Positions 25,868 to 33,587 of a stretch of DNA of 64,000 nt are shown here, in pieces. Position numbers and translations under genes: made by a program. The number at the start of each line of letters is the position of its first letter. The stretch's first letter is position 1. A model generated the notes under the pieces. It was not told the origin of the DNA. It ran no database searches and worked only from the letters and a program-made list of their open reading frames with translations. The stretch is from assembly GCA_963775185.1 (NCBI GenBank), contig CAVZIE010000015.1, forward strand, positions 1-64,000, given 5' to 3'. Origin of the DNA: JAPSGB01 sp963775185 (GTDB lineage: Bacteria > Myxococcota_A > Polyangia > Polyangiales > Polyangiaceae).

Positions 25868-25963
25868 TGACGTCCGGTCGGTGACGTTTTGATGAAAGCG
25901 ACGATCCGGTGACGGAACGCAGATGGAGCGCCACGTATTTCAAAGTCGTCACCTCGTAGTCAC
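25868..25963. promoter_or_regulatory. Divergent promoter region with PhoB-box-like direct repeats
   Basis: GTCAC repeats spaced 11 bases apart, the geometry of PhoB sites: GTCAC at 25948-25952 and 25959-25963 facing the PhoB-type gene, and GCGAC/GTGAC at 25898-25902 and 25909-25913 on the other strand facing the PstS-like gene. Further TGACG copies start at 25868 and 25882. The match to the enteric CTGTCAT half-site is partial, so PhoB control is inferred from spacing and gene context. Confidence 0.5.
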
Positions 25964-25986
25964 ATGCGTGGACGAGTCTCGCGCAC

Positions 25987-26688
25987 ATGGCGAAGATCCT
26001 GGTGATCGAGGACGAAGCCGACATCCAGCAGGTCCTCGACTACAATCTGCGACTGGCCGGCTACGAGGTCGTCGCGGCGCTCAAGGGCAAGGACGGCCTG
26101 CGGATGGCGCGCGAACAGCACCCCGATCTGGTGCTGCTCGATCTCATGCTGCCGGATCTGGCGGGGACGGAGATCTGTCGCGCGCTCAAGGACGACGCAT
26201 CCACCCGCGGGATGCCGGTCGTGATGCTCACGGCGCGCGGCGAGGAGATCGATCGCGTCGTCGGCTTCGAGCTCGGCGCGGACGACTACGTCTCGAAGCC
26301 CTTCAGCGTACGCGAGCTGATGCTGCGCATCCGCGCGATCCTGCGGCGCGGCGAGCGCGACGAGCCCCAGACGGCGTCGATCAACTTCGGCGATCTCGCG
26401 ATCGATCGCGACGCGCATCGCGTGTGGGTGCGCGGCGATGAGGTGCAGCTGACGGCGCTTGAATTCAAGCTGCTGGTCACGCTCTACGATCGCCGCAACC
26501 GCGTGCAGTCGCGCGCATCGCTGCTCGACCACGTCTGGGGCGTCGACACGCGCATCTCGACGCGCACGGTGGACGCGCACGTCAAGCGGCTACGCGAGAA
26601 ACTCGGCCACGCACGCGACTACATCGAGACCGTGCGCGGCGTGGGCTACCGCTTCGCCGACGCCCCCCGCGCCGCCGCGCAGTGCTGA
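25987..26688 (+). CDS. PhoB-type OmpR-family response regulator
   Basis: A 233-residue two-component response regulator. The receiver domain (1-120) has the acidic pocket IEDE, phospho-acceptor Asp52 in LVLLDLMLPD, Thr82 in MLTARG and Lys104 in YVSKPF. The winged-helix output domain (about 130-228) shows VQLTALEFKLLVTL, WGVDTRISTRTVDAHVKRLR and IETVRGVGYRF, typical of PhoB/OmpR. The closest style is PhoB, and it is divergent from a PstS-like gene, but no PhoR kinase is next to it, so its sensor must lie elsewhere. It likely controls the adjacent envelope block. ATG at 25987 gives the normal family start. Confidence 0.88.
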   Translation: MAKILVIEDEADIQQVLDYNLRLAGYEVVAALKGKDGLRMAREQHPDLVLLDLMLPDLAGTEICRALKDDASTRGMPVVMLTARGEEIDRVVGFELGADDYVSKPFSVRELMLRIRAILRRGERDEPQTASINFGDLAIDRDAHRVWVRGDEVQLTALEFKLLVTLYDRRNRVQSRASLLDHVWGVDTRISTRTVDAHVKRLREKLGHARDYIETVRGVGYRFADAPRAAAQC

Positions 26689-26762
26689 TCCGCCGAGCGC
26701 AAGCTAGCGCTTCGTCGGCGCGCCGAGATGCGCACCGTCACTATTGGCCTTGACCCGGGGGA

Positions 26763-26838
26763 TGCCGGTCCGGCGCGGAACCGACGCGCCGCGTGGCGGG
26801 AACGCGCCGGCGCGCCGCGCCCGGTTCCGCGCCGGACC
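26763..26838. repeat. Inverted pair of the dispersed repeat (copies 5 and 6)
   Basis: Copy 5, TGCCGGTCCGGCGCGGAA at 26763-26780, is a perfect consensus. Copy 6, reverse, TTCCGCGCCGGACC at 26825-26838, matches 14 of 14. The two face each other across a 44-base GC-rich spacer and could form a large hairpin. The pair abuts a decayed GxxExxY gene. Confidence 0.8.
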
Positions 26839-26842
26839 ATGG

Positions 26843-27139
26843 CACAGGAAGGGCGGAAGGGCGGAAGATTCGGGGATGGGACAGACGAAGTGATCCGTGC
26901 GTTGATCGAGGTGCACCGCCATCTCGGCCCAGGGTTGATGGAATCCGCCTACGAGGCTGCCTGTGCGCCGAGTTGGCTGAACGGGGCCTTCACTTCGAGC
27001 GACAACGACCGCTTTCGATCAACTACCCGTTGGCCTGCTCGTCGACTCCAACGTCACCGCCCTGCGAGGTGGCTTGCGACGGCTCACGCCTGGATACCCC
27101 GAGTCCCTGAAAACCCTCCGCTCTTCCGCTCTTCCTGTG
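26843..27139 (+). mobile_element. Possible small cassette bounded by 23-base inverted ends
   Basis: Left end CACAGGAAGGGCGGAAGG onward (26843-26865) and right end 27117-27139 are inverted repeats of each other, 21 of 23 identical. They bound a broken GxxExxY gene. Copies of the same end motif occur at 59853-59875 and 63054-63076. No transposase and no target duplication are seen, so this may be a conserved gene flank rather than true element ends. Confidence 0.4.
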
Positions 27140-27142
27140 AAC
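26872..27142 (+). pseudogene. GxxExxY-family gene remnant, internally deleted
   Basis: A broken copy of the small GxxExxY family, whose members have a nuclease-like fold and unknown role. The 5' part encodes TDEVIRALIEVHRHLGPGLM then ESAYEA, the family's GxxExxY box. After a frame change it continues CLCAELAERGLHFERQ and RPLSINY, then jumps in a third frame to VGLLVDSNVTALRGGLRRL near the normal C terminus. About 50 codons of the middle, including the catalytic-looking DLLV/VELKA region, are missing. The rest of the 480-base gap between the PhoB-type and BamA-like genes holds only an inverted repeat pair. A second, more deleted relative lies at 59.9 kb. Confidence 0.72.
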
Positions 27143-27172
27143 GTCCAGACGAGGGGATTTCTCAGCCGGCAA

Positions 27173-30100
27173 TCAGAACAGGCCGATGCTGAAGTGGAAC
27201 GCGCCGAGATCCTCCCAGTAGCGTTGGTTTTGGCGGTTCGGGAAGATGTCGTCGAGGACGCGTTCCACGTTGAAGCCGTAGTCGAAGGCGAGCGGCCCGA
27301 TCGGCGTACCGATGCGCAGCCCCGTACCGACGGCGTAGCGCAGGCGCAGTAGATCGATCTTGGTCGGGTCTTGCCACAGGTTGCCGGTGTCGAGGAAGAG
27401 TGCGGTCTGGACGCTGTGGGTCAGCGGCACGCGCAGCTCGAAGCGCGGATTGATGAACACGTCGCCGCCGCGGATCACGACCTCGTTGAGCGTGAGCGGG
27501 TGCGTCGGGTCCGTCGGGTGGAGTAGCTCTTGTGCGACGTCCTCGGGGACCAGGGAGTCCTGCAGGAAGCCGCGGATGCTGTCGACGCCGCCGAGAAAGA
27601 ACAGGCGATCCGGATATGTCAGCGAGCACTGGCCGAGCACGGTCGTGGCGTCGGGATCGCGGCACGACTTCAGCAGCTGGTAGTTGTATCCCCAGCGGAA
27701 GCTCGTCGCGAGCGCGAGGCCCGTGTCGCTCAGCCGCACATAGCCAGCGACGCGGTTGGTGAAGCGCAGGAACTCGCTGGTGGACGCGCCGAAGGGGTCG
27801 CTGGCGGAGATCTCCGGGGTGCCGCCCACAGGGTTGGCGTGGACGTGCTCCACGCCGGCGGACAGCAACGTGCCTTTGGTGGCGTCGAAGGGGTTGTCGC
27901 GCCGGTCCCAGGTGAAGCCGATGCGCTGGGCGACGGCCACGGTGGTGCCCTGCGGGACGCGGAACACGTTGCGCAGGTTGGGGTTGTCCTGCACGAACTG
28001 CTTGAGCGCGTCCTGCGCGGTCTGGCCGAAGATGGTGGCGTCGTTGCGCTCGAGCGAGCCGCCGACCTGCGCGGAGAACTGCCGCTCCGGCCGGAAGATC
28101 AGCGTGACGATGCCGGCGTCCTTGGTCAGGCCGTAGTCGCGCGCGTTGTCGCGCACGTCCACGCCTTCGAGCGCCAGGCGGAACAGCGGACCCAGACCGA
28201 CATTGGGGAACTCGAGCTGGGCGGTGTTGCGACGCTCGAGGCGCTGTCCGGCATCGAGTTCGTCGTACTTCTGGCGGACGTCGCTCTCGAGGATGAACGC
28301 GTTCGGCAGGTAGCCGAGCTGGACGCGCAGCGTGAGCTGGATCGCCTGGCCGCCCAGGTTGCGATGCCCGTACTCGAACGTGATGCGCATGCCCTCGCCG
28401 GTGGAGAAGCCGGGGCGCACGTCCAGGTACTGCGGCAGACGCTCCTGCACGGTGATCACCACCACCTTCTCCTTGGCGGGCACGTACGGATCCTCGAAGC
28501 CGACCGTGACGCTGGAGAACACGCCGAGGGTCGCGAGGCGCTCCTCGGTCTTGCGCACGTCGCTGCGCTTGTAGGGCTGTCCCACCTCGAGCGCGACGCG
28601 GCTGCGGATCAGACTCTCGCTGGTGCGGTGCGCGCCGCGCACGATGATGCCGCTGACGATCACGCGCTCGCGCTCGCTGACGGTGAAGCGCGCGCGCGCC
28701 CGGGTGCGGTCGGGCGAAAATTCCAGATTCGTCTCGACCTCCGCGAACGCGTAGCCGCGCTCGGCGTAGGCATCGAGCACTCGCCGGCGAGCGTTGTCGA
28801 GCTCGACCTGGGACACCGGGTCGCCGAGCTCGATCGCGGCGGCGTCCTCGAGCTCCTTCTCGAACATCGCCTTGTTGCCCTCGAACGCGACGTCGTACAG
28901 ACGCGTGCGTGGACCGAGCTTGATCGGCACGTGCAGCACCACGTCCGGCTCGCAGCTCACGCCCTTCGCCGGATCTGGAACGCACGCGAGGGCCGGATCC
29001 GGCGGCGGTTCGTCGAGGGGCAGACCGATCTCGTCGTAGCGGCAGGTGGTCTTCGGCCGCACACGCGGGCCGACGGGGATGCAGCGGCCGGGCGGTGACC
29101 GCAGCGCACAGCGCCGTCTGAGGAGCTGCGCCGGACCCACCGTCGCGGACAGGTAGCCCTCGGAACGGTACAGATCCTGAACGTGCTTCATCGCGCGCTC
29201 GTAGACCTCGGCGACGTAGGTCTTCCATGGGTTGAGCTCGAACGGCGCGACGCGCGAGCCGGTGGTCCCGGTGGGCCCGAGCGTGCGGTCGACGGTCCCG
29301 GGATCGACGGACGTGAGGATATCCGCCCCGGGTAGCTCCTCGGACAGGAAGCTGTCGATCTCGCTGCCGACCTGTCGCGGCGAGCGATCACCGGTAAGGC
29401 ACGGGTACTCGCGCGACGCGACGCGCACCGGCAGATGCTCGCGGATCGTGAACACCAGATCGTGGATCGTGGCGCCGGGCGCCCCGCGCTCCTTGGCGTC
29501 GATCTCCACGTCCAGGAAGCCGCGCTTCGCGTAGAAGTCGCGCAGGCGATCGACGAGCACGCCCGGCGCCCGATCGTCGCGGTCCGCGAGCTCCAGCGCC
29601 GGCGTCAGCTGCGACGCGTCGAAGTGGCGGTTGCCCTCGAAGCGCAGCTGGATGAGCGGCCCCGCGCGCACCGTGACCACTACGTGCGCACTCGCCGCGC
29701 CCTGCTCCACGCGGTGCTCCACCGTGGCGCGATGCCAGCCGCGCGCGCGCAGCGTGTGCTCCAGGTCGCGGTCGGCGTTGCCCAGCTGGTCCTCGTCGGC
29801 GCGATCGCCCTCGGCGAGCGCGTAGTCGTTCAGCAGCTCCTTCAGCTGGGGTAGCGGCGGGTACGGCGACACGGCAAAGGTACGCCTGCCGATCGCGACG
29901 GGAGCGCCCGGGGTCACGTCGAGCGTGAGCACGACTCCCATCGGGTCGTCGGTGTCCACGGCGTCGACGCCGACCGTCGCGGAGCGGAAGCCGTGGTGCA
30001 CGTAGTAGAGACGCACGCGCTCGGCGATGCGCGGCAGGCCCGGCGCCGTCACCTCGCCGCCCTCGTGCACGTCGGCGGCGCGCAACGTGTCGTCGGCGTC

Positions 30101-30616
30101 GAGCAGCCCGCCCTGCAACCGCAGGCCGGCGATGATCCGGCGCGGCAGCACGTCGATCCGGAGCACCGCGCCATCGCCGTCGGCTTGCGCGCTCGCCGAC
30201 GCGCTGGCGTAGCGCCCGGTGTCGGTGAGCTCGCGCATGGCGCGACGCGCCAGCTCCAGGCTCAGGGGATCGCCGACGCGCACGCGCTCGAGCTTCACGG
30301 GCTCGGCCCAGCGCCCGCCGATGGTGACCACGTCGATGCGCACCACGCGACGCCCCGCCAGATCGCCGAGCTCGGGAGGCGTCCCCATGCGCGGCAGCGT
30401 CCGCTCCGCGGCCGGTGCCGCAGGCTCGGCTTCAGCGGGCAGGGCGCACAACGCCACCGCGAGCAGGCTGCCGAGCACGACCAACGTCCCGGCATCGAGG
30501 CGAGGGTTTTTCCGGCGCAACAGCCTCGACTGGCTCGTAACCTGGCGCGGGCTCCCACCGCAACCCGGGAGAGCGGGCCGCCGGCGCTCCGGGGGGCGCG
30601 CGACGACTTGCCACAA
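27173..30616 (-). CDS. BamA/TamA-like Omp85 protein with multiple POTRA domains
   Basis: A 1147-residue outer-membrane assembly protein of the Omp85 family. After an Arg-rich leader and a hydrophobic signal (TLVVLGSLLAVALCALPAEA) come several POTRA repeats: RVVRIDVVTIGGRWAEP, LIQLRFEGNRHFDASQLTPAL and RTRLYDVAFEGNKAMFEKELE are typical strand-turn-helix units, and VSGIIVRGAHRTSESLIRSR is the last. The barrel carries FLGGVDSIRGF, the Omp85 (V/I)RG(F/Y) motif on loop 6, and ends in aromatic IGLF. It is longer than BamA (about 800), with an insert between POTRAs (residues 440-540) holding cysteines. It could be BamA or a TamA paralogue; no bam or lpx neighbours decide this. The start at 30616 is GTG and uncertain. 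It is divergent from the NAGPA gene. Confidence 0.85.
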   Translation of the reverse strand: MWQVVARPPERRRPALPGCGGSPRQVTSQSRLLRRKNPRLDAGTLVVLGSLLAVALCALPAEAEPAAPAAERTLPRMGTPPELGDLAGRRVVRIDVVTIGGRWAEPVKLERVRVGDPLSLELARRAMRELTDTGRYASASASAQADGDGAVLRIDVLPRRIIAGLRLQGGLLDADDTLRAADVHEGGEVTAPGLPRIAERVRLYYVHHGFRSATVGVDAVDTDDPMGVVLTLDVTPGAPVAIGRRTFAVSPYPPLPQLKELLNDYALAEGDRADEDQLGNADRDLEHTLRARGWHRATVEHRVEQGAASAHVVVTVRAGPLIQLRFEGNRHFDASQLTPALELADRDDRAPGVLVDRLRDFYAKRGFLDVEIDAKERGAPGATIHDLVFTIREHLPVRVASREYPCLTGDRSPRQVGSEIDSFLSEELPGADILTSVDPGTVDRTLGPTGTTGSRVAPFELNPWKTYVAEVYERAMKHVQDLYRSEGYLSATVGPAQLLRRRCALRSPPGRCIPVGPRVRPKTTCRYDEIGLPLDEPPPDPALACVPDPAKGVSCEPDVVLHVPIKLGPRTRLYDVAFEGNKAMFEKELEDAAAIELGDPVSQVELDNARRRVLDAYAERGYAFAEVETNLEFSPDRTRARARFTVSERERVIVSGIIVRGAHRTSESLIRSRVALEVGQPYKRSDVRKTEERLATLGVFSSVTVGFEDPYVPAKEKVVVITVQERLPQYLDVRPGFSTGEGMRITFEYGHRNLGGQAIQLTLRVQLGYLPNAFILESDVRQKYDELDAGQRLERRNTAQLEFPNVGLGPLFRLALEGVDVRDNARDYGLTKDAGIVTLIFRPERQFSAQVGGSLERNDATIFGQTAQDALKQFVQDNPNLRNVFRVPQGTTVAVAQRIGFTWDRRDNPFDATKGTLLSAGVEHVHANPVGGTPEISASDPFGASTSEFLRFTNRVAGYVRLSDTGLALATSFRWGYNYQLLKSCRDPDATTVLGQCSLTYPDRLFFLGGVDSIRGFLQDSLVPEDVAQELLHPTDPTHPLTLNEVVIRGGDVFINPRFELRVPLTHSVQTALFLDTGNLWQDPTKIDLLRLRYAVGTGLRIGTPIGPLAFDYGFNVERVLDDIFPNRQNQRYWEDLGAFHFSIGLF

Positions 30617-30657
30617 ACGGGCGCTGATCGGACATCGGGACTACTATCGTGCCCCTG

Positions 30658-31953
30658 ATGGGTCGAAAGAGCGCCGGATCCGCCGCTAAACCGCCTCGGG
30701 GCCGAAGGCTCAAGCGGGCCCTGCTGACGCTGCTGATCGGGCTTCCCGTAGCCGCGATCGGCCTGTTCGTGGCCGCGAACCATTTGCCATGGGTGGGGCC
30801 GCTGCTCGCCGATTCGCTCCGGGCCGTGATCGGAACCGAGGCGGTCGCCAAGCTCGAGGACACGACCTACGGGATGCAGGACCGCTGGAACCGCTTCTGG
30901 CGCAAGGACGAGAAACCGAAGGCGTACTGGAGCGTGCCCAGCGCGGCGCCGCCCCGCGCGGCGCCCAAGGCCCAGGCGAACAAGGCGCCCACGCCGAGCC
31001 TTCCGCCGTTCCACCCCAAGGACGTCGGGCCGGTGCTGAAGTCCTGGTCCGCGCCGGGCGACGGCGAATGGGTGCCGATCGCCGACGCGCGCCACCCGGA
31101 CGACCCGCCGCGCATGTACAAGACCCTGCTCCACCCGGACCGCTACCGGTCGTGGGCGGAGGTCTTCGTCGTGGCGATCGATCTCCGGCAGACCGAGCTC
31201 AAGATGATGCCCGGCACCCGGGAACCCAAGGGCGAGACGCCCGAAGCGAGCAAGCTTTCGCGACCGGGACTGATCCCGGAAGCCGATCAGGGCCAGCTCC
31301 TGGCAGCGTTCAACGGCGGCTGGAAGACCGAGCACGGGCACTACGGAATGCGCGCGGGCGGCGTCACGCTCATCAAGCCGCGCAAGACGAGCTGCACCGT
31401 CGCCGGGCGCATGGACGGCTCGATCGAGATCGCGAGCTGGTCCACGCTTGCCGACCAGGAAGACGAGCTCTCGTGGTGGCGGCAGACGCCGAGCTGCATG
31501 TACGAGGGCGGCAAGATGCACGCGCTCCTGAACCAGCAGGAGACCGCCGCGTGGGGCGCCACGGTGGACGGCGAGACCGTGATCCGCCGCTCGGCCGTCG
31601 GCATCGACCAGGCCGGAACCACCCTCTACGTGTCGATCACCAACCACACCACGGCCCGCGCCATCGCCGACGCCATGCACTTCGCGGGCGCGGACACCGT
31701 GGCGCAGCTCGACGTGAACTGGTCGTACCCGAAGTTCCTGGTCTACGCGCCGGACGAGAGCGGCCAGCTCGAGGCAGCACCGCTGGCCGACGGCTTCGAG
31801 TTCACCAAGGGCGAGTACGTGCGCAAGGGCTCGATTCGCGACTTCTTCTACGTCACGCGCAAGACCGACGCGAAAGCGGCCACCGATCACGAGATCGCCG
31901 GCCCGCCGCGCGTCCCGGCCAGCAAGGCCGCGCCGGCACCGCCTCCGGGCTGA
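30658..31953 (+). CDS. NAGPA-type phosphodiester glycosidase family protein
   Basis: A 431-residue protein with one N-terminal membrane helix (ALLTLLIGLPVAAIGLFVAA) and a large outside domain. The second half matches the phosphodiester glycosidase (NAGPA/DUF2233) group: VFVVAIDLRQTELKMMPG, LLAAFNGGWKTEHGHYGM and YVSITNHTTARAIADAMHF, then TVAQLDVNWSYPKFLV, where family members place the conserved FNGG and a late LD. It probably cleaves or rearranges a sugar-phosphodiester in the cell envelope; the substrate is unknown. ATG at 30658 is chosen; a GTG at 30649 is also possible. The downstream fpg gene begins five bases after its stop, so they are co-transcribed. Confidence 0.75.
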   Translation: MGRKSAGSAAKPPRGRRLKRALLTLLIGLPVAAIGLFVAANHLPWVGPLLADSLRAVIGTEAVAKLEDTTYGMQDRWNRFWRKDEKPKAYWSVPSAAPPRAAPKAQANKAPTPSLPPFHPKDVGPVLKSWSAPGDGEWVPIADARHPDDPPRMYKTLLHPDRYRSWAEVFVVAIDLRQTELKMMPGTREPKGETPEASKLSRPGLIPEADQGQLLAAFNGGWKTEHGHYGMRAGGVTLIKPRKTSCTVAGRMDGSIEIASWSTLADQEDELSWWRQTPSCMYEGGKMHALLNQQETAAWGATVDGETVIRRSAVGIDQAGTTLYVSITNHTTARAIADAMHFAGADTVAQLDVNWSYPKFLVYAPDESGQLEAAPLADGFEFTKGEYVRKGSIRDFFYVTRKTDAKAATDHEIAGPPRVPASKAAPAPPPG

Positions 31954-31958
31954 TACGC

Positions 31959-32834
31959 GTGCCGGAGCTGCCCGAGGTCGAAGTCACGCGCCGGCGCATC
32001 GCCTCGCTGCTCGTCGGTCGCACGATCGCGCGCGTACACACCACCCGGCCGAGCTACTTCTTCCTGACGCGCCCGGCGGAGCTCGCACGGCGTCTCGCCG
32101 GTCGGCGCGTGACGGCGCTCGATCGACACGGCAAGTACTTGCTGGCGTGGCTCGACGACGGCAGCCGGCTGCTCCTTCACCTGGGCATGACGGGGCAGCT
32201 GTTCGCGTCGGGTGCGAGCAGCGTGCGGCTGCTGCGTTCGACGGGCCGTGGCGCCCTCGCGCCGGACCGGCAGCCCTCCTTCACCCCGGACGAGCACACC
32301 CATCTCAGGCTGGAGTTTACCGACGGCGGTCCCGAGGTGCTGTTCCGGGACGCGCGCAAATTCGGCAAGGTCCGCCATCTCGCGCCGGGCCGGAGCGATC
32401 CGCGCCTGGACAAGCTCGGCCCGGATGCGCTCGACGTCGACGGCGCGCTGCTGTTCGCCGCGGCGCGCAAGCGGCGCATCCCGATCAAGTCGCTGCTACT
32501 CGACCAGGGCGTGCTCGCGGGCGTCGGCAACATCTACGCCGACGAGGCCTTGTTCCTTGCGGGCGTGCGCCCGACGCGTCGCGCGAGTCGCGTCACGCGC
32601 GCCGCGTGCGACCGCATCGCGGCGGCGGTGCGCCAGGTGCTGCGCCGCTCGATCGAGACGGGCGGCTCGAGCATCAGCGACTACGTGCAACCCGACGGCT
32701 CGGACGGCGCGTACCAGGACGAGCGCCGGGTCTACGCTCGCGACGGCGAGCCGTGCCGCACGTGCGGCGCGATCATCCGGCGCGTCGTCATCGGCCAGCG
32801 CTCGTCGTGCTTCTGTCCCGCGTGCCAGCTCTGA
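31959..32834 (+). CDS. mutM: Formamidopyrimidine-DNA glycosylase (MutM), with repeat insertion
   Basis: A 291-residue base-excision repair enzyme removing 8-oxoguanine and formamidopyrimidines. The GTG start gives the required N-terminal PELPEVEV (catalytic Pro and Glu). HGKYLL holds the conserved Lys, LHLGMTGQL the insertion loop, LLLDQGVLAGVGNIYADEAL the helix-two-turn-helix, and CRTCGAIIRRVVIGQRSSCF plus CPAC the C-terminal zinc finger. It is about 20 residues longer than usual: after GMTGQL the segment GRGALAPDRQPSFTPDEHTH includes LAPDRQ encoded by a dispersed repeat (32256-32272). The loop is variable in the family, so activity is probably kept. It is followed 13 bases later by rpiA. 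Confidence 0.93.
   Translation: MPELPEVEVTRRRIASLLVGRTIARVHTTRPSYFFLTRPAELARRLAGRRVTALDRHGKYLLAWLDDGSRLLLHLGMTGQLFASGASSVRLLRSTGRGALAPDRQPSFTPDEHTHLRLEFTDGGPEVLFRDARKFGKVRHLAPGRSDPRLDKLGPDALDVDGALLFAAARKRRIPIKSLLLDQGVLAGVGNIYADEALFLAGVRPTRRASRVTRAACDRIAAAVRQVLRRSIETGGSSISDYVQPDGSDGAYQDERRVYARDGEPCRTCGAIIRRVVIGQRSSCFCPACQL
32256..32272 (-). repeat. Dispersed repeat copy 7, inside mutM
   Basis: CTCGCGCCGGACCGGCA in reverse orientation, same variant as copy 3. It is read in the frame L-A-P-D-R-Q within a variable loop of MutM. Confidence 0.72.
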
Positions 32835-32847
32835 TACGGTCGCGCTC

Positions 32848-33525
32848 ATGACGCAGGACGAAGCCAAGCGCCTCGCAGCGCAAGCCGCCATCGAGCTGTT
32901 GCCCGCGGAGGGCGTGATCGGCCTGGGATCCGGCTCTACAGCGAAGATCTTCGTGGATCTCGTGGGCGAGCTGGTGAAGGCGGGCAGAAAGCTCGTCGGC
33001 GTGCCCACCAGCGACGGCACGCGGCGCCAGGCCGCCGCCCTCGGCATCGAGCTCCTCGACGAGGAAGGCCCTTGGGAGATCGCGCTGGCCATCGACGGCG
33101 CCGACGAGGTGAGCGACGCGCTCGATCTGATCAAGGGCGGCGGCGGCTGCCAGACCCGCGAGAAGATCGTGAACTTCGCGTCGAAGAAGAACGTCATCAT
33201 CGTCGACGAGAGCAAGCTGAGCGCGCGGCTGGGCGAGCACTGGCCGGTGCCGGTCGAGGTCCTGGCCTTCGCACATCGCGGCACCGCTGCGAAGCTCGCC
33301 GCATTCGGCAAGGTCGAGATGCGCCTGAGGGACGCGAAGCCGTGGATGACCGACGCCGGCAACTACATCTACGACGTCCACGCCGGACCGATCGACGACC
33401 CGGCGGCGCTCGACCGCGCGCTCCACGCTCTGCCCGGCGTGGTGGAGACGGGGCTGTTCGTCGGGCGTGCCGATCTGGTGATCGTCGCCGGCGAGTCGGG
33501 CATCCGGACGTTGCAGGCCTCGTAG
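32848..33525 (+). CDS. rpiA: Ribose-5-phosphate isomerase A
   Basis: A 225-residue cytosolic enzyme that interconverts ribose 5-phosphate and ribulose 5-phosphate in the pentose phosphate pathway. Family motifs are intact: VIGLGSGSTAKIFVDL (phosphate loop), GVPTSDGTRRQA, LAIDGADEVSDALDLIKGGG with the catalytic Asp and Lys, and EVLAFAH with the catalytic Glu. Length equals that of other RpiA enzymes. ATG at 32848 is 13 bases after mutM on the same strand. Its TAG stop shares bases with a partial dispersed repeat (33525-33536). Confidence 0.96.
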   Translation: MTQDEAKRLAAQAAIELLPAEGVIGLGSGSTAKIFVDLVGELVKAGRKLVGVPTSDGTRRQAAALGIELLDEEGPWEIALAIDGADEVSDALDLIKGGGGCQTREKIVNFASKKNVIIVDESKLSARLGEHWPVPVEVLAFAHRGTAAKLAAFGKVEMRLRDAKPWMTDAGNYIYDVHAGPIDDPAALDRALHALPGVVETGLFVGRADLVIVAGESGIRTLQAS

Positions 33526-33536
33526 GTCCGGCGCGG
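33525..33536 (+). repeat. Partial dispersed repeat, copy 8, at the rpiA stop
   Basis: GGTCCGGCGCGG, the right two-thirds of the consensus, begins with the last base of the rpiA stop codon. The left third is replaced by the rpiA end. Confidence 0.5.
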
Positions 33537-33563
33537 CAAGGGATTTGCAGGGCGAAACCCCGT

Positions 33564-33583
33564 GGTCGAGCGCCACGGAGGAC
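33564..33583 (+). promoter_or_regulatory. Hairpin overlapping a strong ribosome-binding site
   Basis: CCGTGG and CCACGG pair across a short loop, and the second arm runs into GGAGGA (33578-33583), five bases before the ATG at 33588. The strong Shine-Dalgarno decides the start of the protease-PDZ gene; the hairpin might limit its use. Confidence 0.4.
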
Positions 33584-33587
33584 AACC

